Shown here one piece after another: positions 1 through 8,295 of a stretch of 44,704 nucleotides of DNA. Within the stretch, counting starts at the first letter, position 1; each line of letters opens with the position of its first letter. The translations under genes were made by a program, and so were the position numbers. Where the stretch lies: contig CAITZZ010000103.1 in assembly GCA_903897005.1 (NCBI GenBank), positions 1-44,704 of the forward strand. Reading direction: 5' to 3'. This stretch comes from an uncultured beta proteobacterium (lineage in GTDB: Bacteria; Pseudomonadota; Gammaproteobacteria; Burkholderiales; Burkholderiaceae_C). The notes beneath the pieces were generated by a model. That model saw only the letters and a list, made by a program, of their open reading frames with translations, did not search any database and was not told the DNA's origin.

Positions 1-295
1 AGCCGTCACCGGCAGTGAGCAGCTCTTGAAGGCTGATCTGGTGCTGCTGGCGATGGGTTTCGTCAACCCCTTGGCGACAGTGCTGGATGCTTTCGGCGTC
101 GAAAAGGATGCGCGCGGCAATGCCAGGGCCAGTACAGAGCTCGTTGGTGGCTATGCCACCACGGTCAAAAAGGTCTTTGCGGCTGGTGACATGCGGCGCG
201 GCCAGAGTCTGGTGGTCTGGGCGATCCGTGAAGGTCGTCAGGCGGCGCGCGCCATCGACGAATTTCTGATGGGCGCCAGCGTACTGCCTCGGTGA
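1..295 (+). CDS. gltD: Glutamate synthase small subunit, C-terminal end (partial)
   Basis: This is the 3' end of a gene that starts before the window; the frame is open from base 2 to a TGA at 293-295. The readable 97 residues include LLAMGFVNP, then [22 protein letters not shown] and a final helix ending in LMGA. This matches the end of the FAD/NADPH-binding beta subunit of glutamate synthase, where the GD residues of the [14 protein letters not shown] segment contact FAD. The enzyme feeds electrons from NADPH to GltB, which makes glutamate from glutamine and 2-oxoglutarate in the cytoplasm. The gltD-mla neighbourhood is common in Comamonadaceae. Other pyridine-nucleotide oxidoreductases share the fold, but the [11 protein letters not shown] stretch is typical of GltD. 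Confidence 0.9.
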   Translation, partial: AVTGSEQLLKADLVLLAMGFVNPLATVLDAFGVEKDARGNARASTELVGGYATTVKKVFAAGDMRRGQSLVVWAIREGRQAARAIDEFLMGASVLPR

Positions 296-300
296 GATGT

Positions 301-373
301 CCCACACGCTTGCCATTTCATGTGCTGCGCTGCCCCCCGAGGGGGCCAGGCCGGGCTTGGGGAGGCCCTGCAC
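301..373 (+). repeat. Short interspersed repeat, copy A (GC-rich palindromic core)
   Basis: A block of about 73 bases directly after gltD contains CTGCGCTGCC, then CCCCGAGGGGGCC (core 325-347), flanked by CCCACACGCTTG on the left and CTTGGGGAGGCCCTGC on the right. The reverse complement of 5145-5222 carries the same 23-base core and closely similar flanks, so this is a dispersed repeat and not a chance terminator. The core is self-complementary (CCCCC/GGGGG) and may fold in RNA. Confidence 0.8.
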
Positions 374-396
374 AGGTCTGAGTCGGGGTAATCCCT

Positions 397-424
397 TATG
401 ATGCACGACCGGGCTTCACCCGGT
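397..424 (+). promoter_or_regulatory. Possible -10 and 5' hairpin ahead of mlaF
   Basis: TATGAT at 397-402 resembles a sigma-70 -10, but no good -35 lies at the right distance. ACCGGG (408-413) and CCCGGT (419-424) form a 6-base-pair hairpin followed by TTTT, 14 bases before the mlaF start. It could be a weak terminator for gltD or a hairpin at the 5' end of the mla mRNA. No Shine-Dalgarno sequence is visible before mlaF. Confidence 0.3.
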
Positions 425-437
425 TTTGCTATTTTTC

Positions 438-1253
438 ATGCCCGCCACCTCTGCATCTCTGGTTGAATTGCGTCACCTGACTTTTGGTTATGGGGAGCGC
501 GTCGTTCTGGACGACGTTTGCCTGACGGTACCGCGCGGCAAGGTGACCGCCCTGATGGGAGCATCGGGTGGCGGCAAGACGACCCTGCTGCGCTTGATCG
601 GTGGTCAAAACAGGGCGCAGTCGGGTGAACTGCTGTTCGACGGACAGGATGTCACCCGAATGGACCAGACACAGCTTTATGCTGCGCGTCGCCGCATGGG
701 GATGTTGTTTCAGTTTGGCGCCTTGTTTGCCGACTTGTCGGTGTTTGAAAATGTTGCCTTTCCGCTGCGCGAGCACACGGATCTGTCGGAGTCCTTGATC
801 CGGGATGTGGTTTTGATGAAACTCAATGCAGTGGGCTTGCGTGGCTCGCGCGACATGATGCCCAGCGAGGTTTCCGGCGGGATGGCACGACGCATCGCGC
901 TCGCGCGTGCGATTGCGTTGGACCCCGAACTGGTGATGTATGACGAACCGTTTTCAGGTCTGGATCCGATTTCTCTTGGAACGGCCGCCCGTCTGATCCG
1001 CCAGCTCAATGACTCCATGGGACTGACCAGTATCTTTGTGTCGCACGAACTGGAGCAGACTTTGGCCATTGCCGACCATGTGATCATTCTGGCCAATGGC
1101 AGAGTGGCGACGCAGGGTACGCCAGAAGAGGTACGCCACAGCACCGACCCGCTGGTTTACCAGTATGTGAACGCCGAAGTCGATGGCCCGGTGCGCTTCC
1201 ATTACCCGGGGCCGACGATTGAGCAGGAATTCGGCTTGGGAGCAATGCCATGA
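438..1253 (+). CDS. mlaF: Phospholipid transport ABC ATPase MlaF
   Basis: MlaF is the cytoplasmic ATPase of the MlaFEDB inner-membrane complex, which moves phospholipids between the inner membrane and periplasmic MlaC and so maintains outer-membrane asymmetry. The 271-residue protein shows a Walker A motif (GASGGGKTT), a Q-loop region, the ABC signature SGGMARR, Walker B ([13 protein letters not shown]) and a switch histidine (VSHEL). I chose the ATG at 438 because the alternative TTG at 426 adds only four residues unlike the family start. It is the first gene of a tight operon and overlaps mlaE by ATGA. Confidence 0.95.
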   Translation: MPATSASLVELRHLTFGYGERVVLDDVCLTVPRGKVTALMGASGGGKTTLLRLIGGQNRAQSGELLFDGQDVTRMDQTQLYAARRRMGMLFQFGALFADLSVFENVAFPLREHTDLSESLIRDVVLMKLNAVGLRGSRDMMPSEVSGGMARRIALARAIALDPELVMYDEPFSGLDPISLGTAARLIRQLNDSMGLTSIFVSHELEQTLAIADHVIILANGRVATQGTPEEVRHSTDPLVYQYVNAEVDGPVRFHYPGPTIEQEFGLGAMP

Positions 1254-2032
1254 GCTGGTACAAGCTGGGCGATGTCGGGTTTTCGGTTCGCCGCCAGGTG
1301 GCTGACCTCGGGCTGGGCGCGCGCCTGTTCCTGCGCCTGCTCAGGACGCTGGGCGGCAGCCTCAAGCGCTTCGGCTTGATCCGCGACCAGATTCATTTCC
1401 TGGGCAATTACTCGCTGGCGATCATCGCAGTTTCGGGCTTGTTTGTTGGTTTTGTGTTTGGTCTGCAGGGCTATTACACCTTGCAACGCTATGGTTCCTC
1501 GGAAGCGCTGGGTCTGCTGGTGACGCTCAGTCTGGTGCGGGAACTGGGCCCCGTGGTGACTGCCTTGCTCTTTGCCGGGCGAGCCGGGACCTCGCTGACT
1601 GCTGAGATCGGCCTGATGAAGGCCGGTGAACAGATCAGTGTGATGGAGATGATGGCGGTGGATCCGGTGCAGCGCGTGCTGGCTCCCCGTTTTTGGGCCG
1701 GTATCATCACGATGCCACTTTTGGCAGCCGTTTTCAGCGCGATGGGCATTATTGGTGGCTGGGTGGTTGGCGTGCTCATGATCGGCGTGGATGCGGGCTC
1801 GTTCTGGAGTCAGATTCAGGGTGGTGTCGATGTTTGGCAAGATGTGGGAAATGGCGTCATCAAGAGCGTTGTATTTGGCTTCACAGTCACTTTTATTGCA
1901 CTGTTACAGGGGTTCAATGCCCAGCCAACGCCGGAGGGGGTGGCCAGCGCGACGACCCGGACCGTGGTGGTTGCTTCCTTGTCGGTGTTGGGTATGGATT
2001 TCGTCCTGACCGCCCTGATGTTTACCATATGA
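1250..2032 (+). CDS. mlaE: Phospholipid transport permease MlaE
   Basis: MlaE is the membrane permease of the Mla phospholipid transporter. The 260-residue protein has an amphipathic N-terminus (about 1-45), then several hydrophobic helices. It carries conserved family segments such as [20 protein letters not shown] and [17 protein letters not shown] around residues 95-130, the region that couples to the ATPase in MlaE/YrbE proteins. The start overlaps the mlaF stop (ATGA), so translation is probably coupled. Length and order mlaF-mlaE-mlaD fit the family. Confidence 0.95.
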   Translation: MSWYKLGDVGFSVRRQVADLGLGARLFLRLLRTLGGSLKRFGLIRDQIHFLGNYSLAIIAVSGLFVGFVFGLQGYYTLQRYGSSEALGLLVTLSLVRELGPVVTALLFAGRAGTSLTAEIGLMKAGEQISVMEMMAVDPVQRVLAPRFWAGIITMPLLAAVFSAMGIIGGWVVGVLMIGVDAGSFWSQIQGGVDVWQDVGNGVIKSVVFGFTVTFIALLQGFNAQPTPEGVASATTRTVVVASLSVLGMDFVLTALMFTI

Positions 2033-2042
2033 AGGAAGTTTG

Positions 2043-2531
2043 ATGCAGCGTTCAAAAAATGACGTGTGGGTTGGCCTTTTTGTGCTGATTGGAGCCGTCG
2101 CCATCCTTTTCCTGGCTTTGCAGTCGGCCAACCTGTTGACCCTGAGTTTTCAGACCAGCTACAACGTCAATGCGAAGTTTGATAACGTGGGTGGGCTCAA
2201 GCCCAAGGCGGCAGTGCGCAGCGCGGGCGTGGTGGTCGGCAGGGTTGAAAAAATTGTCTTTGACGACAAATCCTTCCAGGCCCGCGTCACGCTGGCGATG
2301 GAGAGCAGGTACACGTTTCCGAAAGACAGCTCACTCAAGATCCTGACCAGTGGGTTGCTGGGCGAACAGTACCTGGGCATTGAGCCCGGTGCCGACGAAA
2401 AGACGCTGGTTGCGGGAGACACCATTTCCAGCACGCAATCGGCGATGGTGTTGGAAAGCCTGATCGGGCAATTCCTTTACAGCAAGGCCGCCGAAGGTGG
2501 CGGTGCTGACGCCGGTAAGGGAAAGAAATGA
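2043..2531 (+). CDS. mlaD: MCE-domain phospholipid-binding protein MlaD
   Basis: MlaD is the periplasmic MCE subunit, anchored in the inner membrane, that forms a ring for lipid passage. The 162-residue protein has a single N-terminal membrane helix (about residues 9-27). An MCE domain follows (about 38-118) with VGGLKPKAAVRSAGVVVGRV and the LLGEQYLGIEPG segment, and the tail is Gly/Lys-rich. I use the ATG at 2043; the upstream TTG at 2040 would add one residue. AAGGAAG at 2033-2039 lies close before the start. Its stop overlaps the mlaA start by ATGA. Confidence 0.93.
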   Translation: MQRSKNDVWVGLFVLIGAVAILFLALQSANLLTLSFQTSYNVNAKFDNVGGLKPKAAVRSAGVVVGRVEKIVFDDKSFQARVTLAMESRYTFPKDSSLKILTSGLLGEQYLGIEPGADEKTLVAGDTISSTQSAMVLESLIGQFLYSKAAEGGGADAGKGKK

Positions 2532-3277
2532 CAGCAAAGAAGGCAGGGCCCATCGTTCAGAGCTTGGGGCGCACGTGCATGCTCGGGATGGGCGTGCTCC
2601 TGAGCGCGCTTCTTGTTGGCTGTGCGACGGGGCCGCGTGCCGATCCGCGTGACCCTCTGGAGCCATTCAACCGAGGGGTCTACCGTCTCAATAGCGCGGT
2701 AGATACCGTGGTCTTGAAACCGGTGGCCAGCACCTACCGGGATGTGACGCCGGTTCGCGTGCGCCAAGGCGTGGGCAATTTCTTCGGCAACCTGCAGGAT
2801 GCCTGGTCGTTTGTGAACAATGTTCTGCAGTTCAAGGGCCAGGCGGCAATCGACAGTCTGCGTCGTGTGGGTGTGAATACCTTTCTTGGATGGGGTGGCG
2901 TTTTTGACGTGGCCACCGAGATGGACATCGAAAAGCACACCAAGGATTTCGGTCATACGCTGGGTTACTGGGGTGTTGGCAGTGGCCCCTACCTGGTGCT
3001 TCCCTTGCTTGGGTCGTCGACTTTGCGCGATGCCGTGGCACTGCCGGTGGACTGGAAGGGTGATCTGCTTGTCAACGTCGGGCATATTCCGACGCGCAAC
3101 ACGGCCAGGGTGCTCAGACTGGTTGATGAGCGTTCCGACTTGCTCAAGGCCAGCACCATGCTGGAGGAGGCCGCGCTGGATCCTTACACTTTTGTTCGCG
3201 AAGCATTTCTTCAACGTCGCCGCAGTGTCATTTTTGATGGCAATCCGCCGGAAGAAGACAATGCAGAATCTCGTTAG
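2528..3277 (+). CDS. mlaA: Outer-membrane lipoprotein MlaA (VacJ)
   Basis: MlaA is the outer-membrane lipoprotein that removes phospholipids from the outer leaflet and passes them to MlaC. The 249-residue protein starts with a lipoprotein signal whose lipobox LLVGC places the lipidated cysteine at residue 32. The family sequence DPLEPFNRGVYRLNSAVD follows, and later GHTLGYWGVGSGPYLVLPLLG, the signature of VacJ. In Enterobacteria mlaA sits apart from mlaFEDCB; here it is inside the operon between mlaD and mlaC, as in many betaproteobacteria. It overlaps mlaD by four bases. Confidence 0.95.
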   Translation: MTAKKAGPIVQSLGRTCMLGMGVLLSALLVGCATGPRADPRDPLEPFNRGVYRLNSAVDTVVLKPVASTYRDVTPVRVRQGVGNFFGNLQDAWSFVNNVLQFKGQAAIDSLRRVGVNTFLGWGGVFDVATEMDIEKHTKDFGHTLGYWGVGSGPYLVLPLLGSSTLRDAVALPVDWKGDLLVNVGHIPTRNTARVLRLVDERSDLLKASTMLEEAALDPYTFVREAFLQRRRSVIFDGNPPEEDNAESR

Positions 3278-3293
3278 CCCGGAAAGTCAAAAC

Positions 3294-3932
3294 ATGAGTA
3301 CACGCTCGTTAAGCCGCCTGCTGGCCATTCTTGTCATCAGTCTGTCAGGTCTGGTGGCCTTCCCGGCAAGTGCCGTTGATGAAACAGCCGATGGTTTGAT
3401 CAAACGCCTGTCCACGGAAGTGCTTGACAGCATTCGCTCCGACAAGGTGATTCAGGCCGGCGATGTGACGAGAATTGTTGCGCTGGTCGATGGCAAGATC
3501 ATGCCCAACGTCAACTTTCAGCGCATGACGGCCGCTGCCGTTGGACCGGCTTGGCGCCAGGCCAGCGCCGAGCAGCAAAAACGCCTTCAGGAAGAGTTCA
3601 AGATCCTGCTGGTGCGCACCTATGCCGGAGCGCTGACCCAGGTCAGTGACCAGACCATTATTGTCAAGCCCATGCGGGCCGCGCCCGAGGACAAGGAAGT
3701 CGTGGTGCGGACCGAAGTGAAAGGCCGCGGCGATGCGATTCAACTGGATTACCGGCTGGAAAAAACACCAGGAGAAGGCGCGGGTTGGAAGATTTACAAC
3801 CTCAATGTACTGGGGGCCTGGTTGGTGGAAACCTATCGCAGCGATTTTGCCCAGCAGATCAATGTCAAAGGCATCGACGGCTTGATTGTCACTCTGACAG
3901 AGCGCAACAAGGCGAATGCCAAAAAGGGGTGA
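3294..3932 (+). CDS. mlaC: Periplasmic phospholipid carrier MlaC
   Basis: MlaC shuttles phospholipids between MlaA and MlaFEDB. The 212-residue protein has a Sec signal peptide ending near residue 27 (FPASA, then VDETA), followed by the MlaC/Ttg2D fold with PNVNFQRMTAAAVGPAWRQAS and DGWKIYN-like segments (GAGWKIYNLNVLGAWLVETYR). I chose the ATG at 3294 because GGAAAG lies 8 bases upstream and the signal peptide then has normal length. An in-frame ATG at 3261 would overlap mlaA and add 11 residues. The open frame runs further upstream, but that part is a shadow of mlaA. Confidence 0.92.
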   Translation: MSTRSLSRLLAILVISLSGLVAFPASAVDETADGLIKRLSTEVLDSIRSDKVIQAGDVTRIVALVDGKIMPNVNFQRMTAAAVGPAWRQASAEQQKRLQEEFKILLVRTYAGALTQVSDQTIIVKPMRAAPEDKEVVVRTEVKGRGDAIQLDYRLEKTPGEGAGWKIYNLNVLGAWLVETYRSDFAQQINVKGIDGLIVTLTERNKANAKKG

Positions 3933-3935
3933 ATA

Positions 3936-4205
3936 TTGTTGGTATTGCCAAACGAGTTGACCCATTCCCAGGCCACCGCCTGTCTGGCGCTGCTGTTGCA
4001 GGGCTTGCGTTCACACCGCGATGTGCAGGTGGTGGTTGATGCCACCGGTCTGAACCGGTTTGATTCGGCGGCGCTGGCCGTATTGCTGGAATTTCGACGC
4101 GAGTGTCTGGCCTTGGGCAAGCACTTTTCGATTCAGGGTTTGCCCAGCCGTTTGCGTGATTTGGCCGCCTTGTACGGCATCGCGGATTTGCTGTCTGCAC
4201 AGTAG
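3936..4205 (+). CDS. mlaB: STAS-domain protein MlaB
   Basis: MlaB is the small cytoplasmic STAS protein that binds and stabilises MlaF. The 89-residue protein ends in a recognisable STAS core: VQVVVDATGLNRFDSAALAVLLEF, where the DSAAL stretch corresponds to the conserved Ser/Thr loop, then LRDLAALYGIADLL. The start must be TTG at 3936 (or TTG at 3939): the mlaC TGA lies in the same frame only two codons upstream, and AAGGGG at 3924-3929 is a well-spaced ribosome-binding site. Length fits short MlaB proteins. Confidence 0.85.
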   Translation: MLVLPNELTHSQATACLALLLQGLRSHRDVQVVVDATGLNRFDSAALAVLLEFRRECLALGKHFSIQGLPSRLRDLAALYGIADLLSAQ

Positions 4206-4214
4206 TCCTCTGTC

Positions 4215-5228
4215 ATGTCCGCCATTTCTTTTCAAACCATCTCCAAGTCCTATCCGGCGCCGCGTGGGGTCAAGGGCAGTACGTTTCTGGCGCTGGACCG
4301 TGTCAGTCTGGACATTGAAGAAGGTGAGTTTTTTGGCCTGCTGGGTCCCAACGGCGCGGGTAAGACCACCATGATCAGCATCCTTGCGGGTTTGTCGCGC
4401 GCCAGCGCAGGCAAAGTGTCGGTCTTGGGTCATGATGTTCTGCTCGATTACGCGCAGGCCCGCCGCAGTCTGGGCGTTGTTCCGCAGGAACTGGTGTTTG
4501 ATCCCTTTTTCAACGTGCGGGAAGCGCTGCGCTTCCAGTCCGGCTATTTTGGTATCAGGAACAACGAGACCTGGATCGACGAGCTGCTCGATAGTCTGGG
4601 CTTGACTGAAAAAGCCGACGCCAATCTGCGCCAACTCTCGGGCGGTATGAAGCGTCGCGTGCTGGTGGCGCAGGCGCTGGTGCACAAGCCGCCGGTGATT
4701 GTGCTCGACGAGCCGACGGCAGGCGTCGACGTGGAACTGCGTCAGACCCTGTGGCAATTTATTGCCAGACTCAACAAAGAGGGCCATACGGTTTTGCTGA
4801 CAACCCATTATCTTGAAGAGGCAGAGGCCTTGTGTGGGCGCATCGCCATGCTCAAAGCGGGGCGCATTGTGGCACTCGACCACACCAGCGAGTTGTTGAA
4901 GACAGCCTCCAGCAACGTGCTGCGTTTCAAGGTGGACCATGAACTGCCCAAGGTGCTGGCAGATCAGGCCCGTGTCACAGGGCGTATTGTCCAGTTTCCG
5001 GCACACGATGCCCTCGAAATTGAACGTTATCTGGCGGCGGTGCGCGAGGCCGGCCTGGTGGCACAGGACGTCGAAATCCGCAAAGCGGATCTGGAAGATG
5101 TGTTTCTCGCCGTCATGAAGGGTTCCTCTGAGAGCAACTTGAGCGACGCAGGGCCGCCCCAAGGCGCGAAGGCCCCCTCGGGGGGCAGCGCAGTACGCGA
5201 AGCGACAAGCGTGGGGGCCACGTCATGA
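4215..5228 (+). CDS. ABC-2 type exporter ATPase (YadG-like) with repeat-encoded tail
   Basis: This is the ATP-binding subunit of an ABC-2 exporter, paired with the permease that follows. It shows Walker A (GPNGAGKTT), the signature LSGGMKRRV, Walker B (VIVLDEPTAGVD) and the H-loop (LTTHYLEEAE); the ATPase domain fills about residues 1-235. The family-like sequence ends near LEDVFLAVMKG, about residue 304. The last roughly 28 residues (AGPPQGAKAPSGGSAVRE and following) are encoded by the dispersed repeat at 5145-5222 and are probably an acquired tail. The substrate is not known. The stop overlaps the permease start by ATGA. Confidence 0.9.
   Translation: MSAISFQTISKSYPAPRGVKGSTFLALDRVSLDIEEGEFFGLLGPNGAGKTTMISILAGLSRASAGKVSVLGHDVLLDYAQARRSLGVVPQELVFDPFFNVREALRFQSGYFGIRNNETWIDELLDSLGLTEKADANLRQLSGGMKRRVLVAQALVHKPPVIVLDEPTAGVDVELRQTLWQFIARLNKEGHTVLLTTHYLEEAEALCGRIAMLKAGRIVALDHTSELLKTASSNVLRFKVDHELPKVLADQARVTGRIVQFPAHDALEIERYLAAVREAGLVAQDVEIRKADLEDVFLAVMKGSSESNLSDAGPPQGAKAPSGGSAVREATSVGATS
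5145..5222 (-). repeat. Short interspersed repeat, copy B, inside the ABC ATPase gene
   Basis: Read on the minus strand, this block matches copy A at 301-373: CCCCCACGCTTG, then the identical 23-base core (plus-strand 5171-5193), then CTTGGGGCGGCCCTGC. It lies in the 3' end of the ABC ATPase gene, keeps the frame open and encodes its final residues. Confidence 0.8.
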
Positions 5229-5980
5229 CTGGTTGGCAAACCCTCTTGTACAAGGAAGTGTTGCGCTTCTGGAAGGTGGCGTTCCAGACGATTGCCGGTC
5301 CCGTACTGACCGCGATGCTCTACTTGCTGATTTTTGGCCATGCGCTGGAGGCGCACGTCAAGGTGTACGACCGGGTAAGTTACAGTGCGTTCCTGGTTCC
5401 GGGTCTGGCGATGATGAGCCTGTTGCAAAATGCGTTTGCCAATAGTTCCTCCTCGTTGATCATGAGCAAGGTGATGGGCAATCTGGTCTTTCTGATGCTC
5501 ACCCCCCTGTCGTATATGAACTGGTTTGTGGCTTATGTGGGAGCAGCGGTCATTCGCGGGCTGGTGGTTGGTCTGGGGGTGTTCGCGGTTTCCGCCTTTT
5601 TTACCGATATGAGTTTTGTCTCACCGGTGTGGATCGTGGCGTTCGCCGTGCTGGGCGCTGCCCTGATGGGGACGTTGGGTCTGATTGCCGGCTTGTGGGC
5701 AGAAAAATTTGATCAGTTGGCGGCCTTTCAGAATTTTGTGGTGATGCCGATGACTTTTTTGAGTGGTGTTTTTTATTCCATTCATTCCCTGCCGCCGTTC
5801 TGGCAGAAAGTCAGTCATCTGAACCCGTTTTTCTACATGATTGACGGCTTCCGTTATGGTTTTTTCGGCGCCAGCGATGTCTCGCCCTGGTTGAGCCTGG
5901 GTGTGGTCGCTACAGCGCTGGCGCTCGTCAGCGCCGTGGCAGTGACGCTGTTGCGGGTCGGTTACAAGATTCGCGTTTAG
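5225..5980 (+). CDS. ABC-2 type exporter permease (YadH-like)
   Basis: This is the membrane subunit of the exporter whose ATPase is encoded immediately upstream. The 251-residue protein has about six hydrophobic segments and the ABC-2 signature region: NFVVMPMTFLSGVFYSIHSLPPFWQKVSHLNPFFYMIDGFRYGFFG near residues 170-215. YadH-type proteins of this length are typical. Genes for such a pair sit next to mla genes in many betaproteobacteria, but a role in lipid transport is only suggested by that position. It overlaps the ATPase gene by four bases. Confidence 0.9.
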   Translation: MTGWQTLLYKEVLRFWKVAFQTIAGPVLTAMLYLLIFGHALEAHVKVYDRVSYSAFLVPGLAMMSLLQNAFANSSSSLIMSKVMGNLVFLMLTPLSYMNWFVAYVGAAVIRGLVVGLGVFAVSAFFTDMSFVSPVWIVAFAVLGAALMGTLGLIAGLWAEKFDQLAAFQNFVVMPMTFLSGVFYSIHSLPPFWQKVSHLNPFFYMIDGFRYGFFGASDVSPWLSLGVVATALALVSAVAVTLLRVGYKIRV

Positions 5981-6003
5981 CTATCTTTTATTGGATTGAT
6001 GAT

Positions 6004-6246
6004 ATGACTGCAGACCAGATCAGGGACATGATTGCCGCCAGCCTCCTGTGCGAGCACATTGCGCTCAATGGAGACGGCCGCCACTGGTTCACCACGATTG
6101 TGTCCGCTGCATTTGAAGGTAAACGCGCGATACAACGGCACCAGATGGTTTATGCCACCTTGGGCGAGAAGATGAAAACGGACGAAGTTCACGCGCTGTC
6201 GATCAAAGCCTACACGCCGGCCGAATGGGCGGCGCTCCCCAAATGA
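6004..6246 (+). CDS. BolA/IbaG family protein
   Basis: This 80-residue protein of the BolA family is closest in layout to E. coli IbaG (YrbA). Family features are an N-terminal helix ([11 protein letters not shown]), the [31 protein letters not shown] core and the C-terminal helix ([15 protein letters not shown]). H48 in [11 protein letters not shown] lies in the conserved helix-turn-helix-like part that binds iron-sulfur clusters with monothiol glutaredoxins. The gene lies 23 bases after the permease and overlaps hisG by ATGA. In related genomes murA usually stands between bolA and hisG; it is absent here. Confidence 0.88.
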   Translation: MTADQIRDMIAASLLCEHIALNGDGRHWFTTIVSAAFEGKRAIQRHQMVYATLGEKMKTDEVHALSIKAYTPAEWAALPK

Positions 6247-6920
6247 TTACGCTGGCGTTGTCAAAGGGCCGGATCTTCGAGGAGACCTTGCCGCTGCTGC
6301 GCTCGGCGGGCATCGAAGTCCTGGAAGACCCCGAAAAGTCGCGCAAGCTTATTCTCGCCACCAACCAGCCAGATGTGCGCGTGCTGGTGGTGCGTGCCAC
6401 CGATGTACCGACCTATGTCCAGTACGGCGGTGCCGATATGGGCATCACCGGCAAGGATACCCTGCTGGAGCATGGCAGCGACGGGCTGTACCAGCCGCTG
6501 GACCTGCAGATTGCCAGGTGCCGCATCAGTGTGGCCGTGCGCGCAGATTTTGATTACGCGTCGGCGGTCAGACAGGGCTCGCGCCTGAAAGTGGCGACCA
6601 AGTACGTCGCCATTGCTCGCGAGTTTTTTGCCAACAAGGGTGTGCACGTGGATTTGATCAAACTCTACGGCAGCATGGAACTCGCGCCGCTGGTGGGTTT
6701 GGCGGATGCCATTGTCGATCTGGTGTCCACCGGCAATACCCTCAAGGCCAACCATCTGGTCGAGGTTGAACACATCATGGACATCAGTTCCAGACTGGTC
6801 GTGAACCAGGCTGCGCTCAAACTCAAACAGGCACCCATCCGCCGGATCATTGAAGCCTTTGCGAAAGCCATTGATGACTGTCACTCGGAGTCCATGGATT
6901 GCGGGTCAAGCCCGCAATGA
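6243..6920 (+). CDS. hisG: ATP phosphoribosyltransferase catalytic subunit (short form)
   Basis: HisG joins ATP and PRPP in the first step of histidine synthesis. The ATG at 6243 gives [19 protein letters not shown], the normal family start; an in-frame ATG at 6225 lies inside bolA and is rejected. The 225-residue protein has the substrate loop segments [12 protein letters not shown] and [18 protein letters not shown] but no C-terminal regulatory domain. It is therefore the short form, which in other bacteria needs HisZ; no hisZ is seen in the window. The last residues (MDCGSSPQ) are encoded by a palindromic repeat that also supplies the TGA. Confidence 0.95.
   Translation: MITLALSKGRIFEETLPLLRSAGIEVLEDPEKSRKLILATNQPDVRVLVVRATDVPTYVQYGGADMGITGKDTLLEHGSDGLYQPLDLQIARCRISVAVRADFDYASAVRQGSRLKVATKYVAIAREFFANKGVHVDLIKLYGSMELAPLVGLADAIVDLVSTGNTLKANHLVEVEHIMDISSRLVVNQAALKLKQAPIRRIIEAFAKAIDDCHSESMDCGSSPQ
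6898..6918. repeat. Palindromic repeat at the hisG/hisD junction
   Basis: ATTGCGGG (6898-6905), loop TCAAG, CCCGCAAT (6911-6918) form a perfect 8-base-pair inverted repeat followed by GACAA. A second half-copy, TCCGCAATGACAAT, follows at 6931-6944. Related palindromes with the same layout (8-base arms, 5-base loop) occur at 11514-11534, 11556-11576, near 28555 and 28630, and at 44359-44379. Confidence 0.8.
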
Positions 6921-6936
6921 CAATTTTGCGTCCGCA

Positions 6937-8295
6937 ATGACAATGCCCGCCATGACTGTTACCGCTACGCCTGCCCGTCTATCCACTGCCAGCGCCAGCT
7001 TTGAGGCCGAGTTCAAGGCGCGGCTGCACTGGTCGGCCCAAGCGGATGCGCAGATCGAGCAGCGCGCAGCCGACATCCTGGCCGATGTGCAACAGCGCGG
7101 CGACGCCGCCGTGCTGGACTACACGGCGCGCTTTGATGGCGTGCATGCCACTTCGATGGCTGCATTGGAGCTGACGCAGGCCGAATTCAAGGCTGCTTTC
7201 GAATCGATTCCTGCCGCCCAGCGCGACGCCCTGCAAGCAGCGGCCAGTCGCGTGCGAAGCTACCACGAGGCGCAGAAGAAGGCCTGTGGCGAGAGTTGGA
7301 GCTACCGCGACGCCGACGGCACCCTGCTCGGGCAAAAAGTGACGCCAATCGACCGTGTCGGCATTTACGTGCCCGGCGGCAAAGCCAGCTACCCGTCGAG
7401 CGTGTTGATGAACGCCATTCCCGCGCACGTCGCTGGCGTTGCCGAAATCATCATGGTGGTGCCGACGCCGCGGGGCGAAAAAAACGCGATGGTGCTGGCG
7501 GCGGCCTACGTGGCTGGTATCACCCGTGCTTTTGCCATCGGTGGTGCGCAGGCGGTGGCGGCGCTGGCTTTCGGCACGGCCACCATCCCGAAGGTGGACA
7601 AAATCACCGGTCCCGGCAATGCCTACGTGGCAGCGGCCAAGCGCCGTGTCTTTGGCGCCGTCGGTATCGACATGATTGCGGGGCCGAGCGAAATCCTGGT
7701 GCTGGCTGATGGCACCACACCGCCGGACTGGGTCGCGATGGATTTGTTCAGCCAGGCCGAGCACGACGAATTGGCGCAGAGCATTCTGCTCTGTCCGGAC
7801 GCCGCCTATATCGAGCAGGTGCAGACAGCTATCAACCGCCTGCTGCCAGCCATGCCACGGCGTGCCATCATTGCCAGTTCGCTGAACGACCGCGGCGCCT
7901 TGATCCTCACGCGCAGCATGGAAGAGGCCTGCGAGATCAGCAACCGGGTGGCGCCCGAACACCTGGAAGTCAGCAGTCTGGAGCCGCGGCGCTGGGAGCC
8001 GCTGCTCAAGCACGCTGGCGCCATCTTCCTTGGCGCCTACACCAGCGAATCCCTGGGCGACTACTGCGCCGGCCCGAACCATGTGCTGCCGACCAGCGGC
8101 ACCGCGCGCTTTTCCTCGCCGCTGGGTGTCTACGATTTCCAGAAGCGCTCGAGTCTGATTGAAGTGAGCGAAGCCGGTGCCCAGACGCTGGGCCTGATCG
8201 CCGCCGAACTGGCCTATGGTGAAGGCCTGCAAGCGCATGCCCGCGCGGCAGAGCTGCGCTTGAAACAAGTGCCGCCGATGCGGGAAACCAAATGA
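6937..8295 (+). CDS. hisD: Histidinol dehydrogenase
   Basis: HisD performs the last two oxidations of the pathway, histidinol to histidine, using NAD and zinc. Visible landmarks are [27 protein letters not shown], the zinc-binding [10 protein letters not shown] and the catalytic APEHLEV segment, followed by [14 protein letters not shown]. The start is uncertain: ATGs at 6937, 6943 and 6952 all lie in or next to the palindromic repeat, giving 447-452 residues. The open frame extends to 6850 but that part overlaps hisG and is rejected. The stop overlaps hisC by ATGA. Confidence 0.93.
   Translation: MTMPAMTVTATPARLSTASASFEAEFKARLHWSAQADAQIEQRAADILADVQQRGDAAVLDYTARFDGVHATSMAALELTQAEFKAAFESIPAAQRDALQAAASRVRSYHEAQKKACGESWSYRDADGTLLGQKVTPIDRVGIYVPGGKASYPSSVLMNAIPAHVAGVAEIIMVVPTPRGEKNAMVLAAAYVAGITRAFAIGGAQAVAALAFGTATIPKVDKITGPGNAYVAAAKRRVFGAVGIDMIAGPSEILVLADGTTPPDWVAMDLFSQAEHDELAQSILLCPDAAYIEQVQTAINRLLPAMPRRAIIASSLNDRGALILTRSMEEACEISNRVAPEHLEVSSLEPRRWEPLLKHAGAIFLGAYTSESLGDYCAGPNHVLPTSGTARFSSPLGVYDFQKRSSLIEVSEAGAQTLGLIAAELAYGEGLQAHARAAELRLKQVPPMRETK

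Noticed and set aside
2886-3293. Upstream extension of the mlaC frame into mlaA
   Set aside because: It is a shadow frame of mlaA. The signal peptide and ribosome-binding site set the mlaC start at 3294.
3930-3938. Possible MlaC-MlaB fusion by reading through a single TGA
   Set aside because: Both genes share a frame and are two codons apart, but MlaC is periplasmic and MlaB cytoplasmic, and a ribosome-binding site precedes the TTG. A fusion makes no sense.
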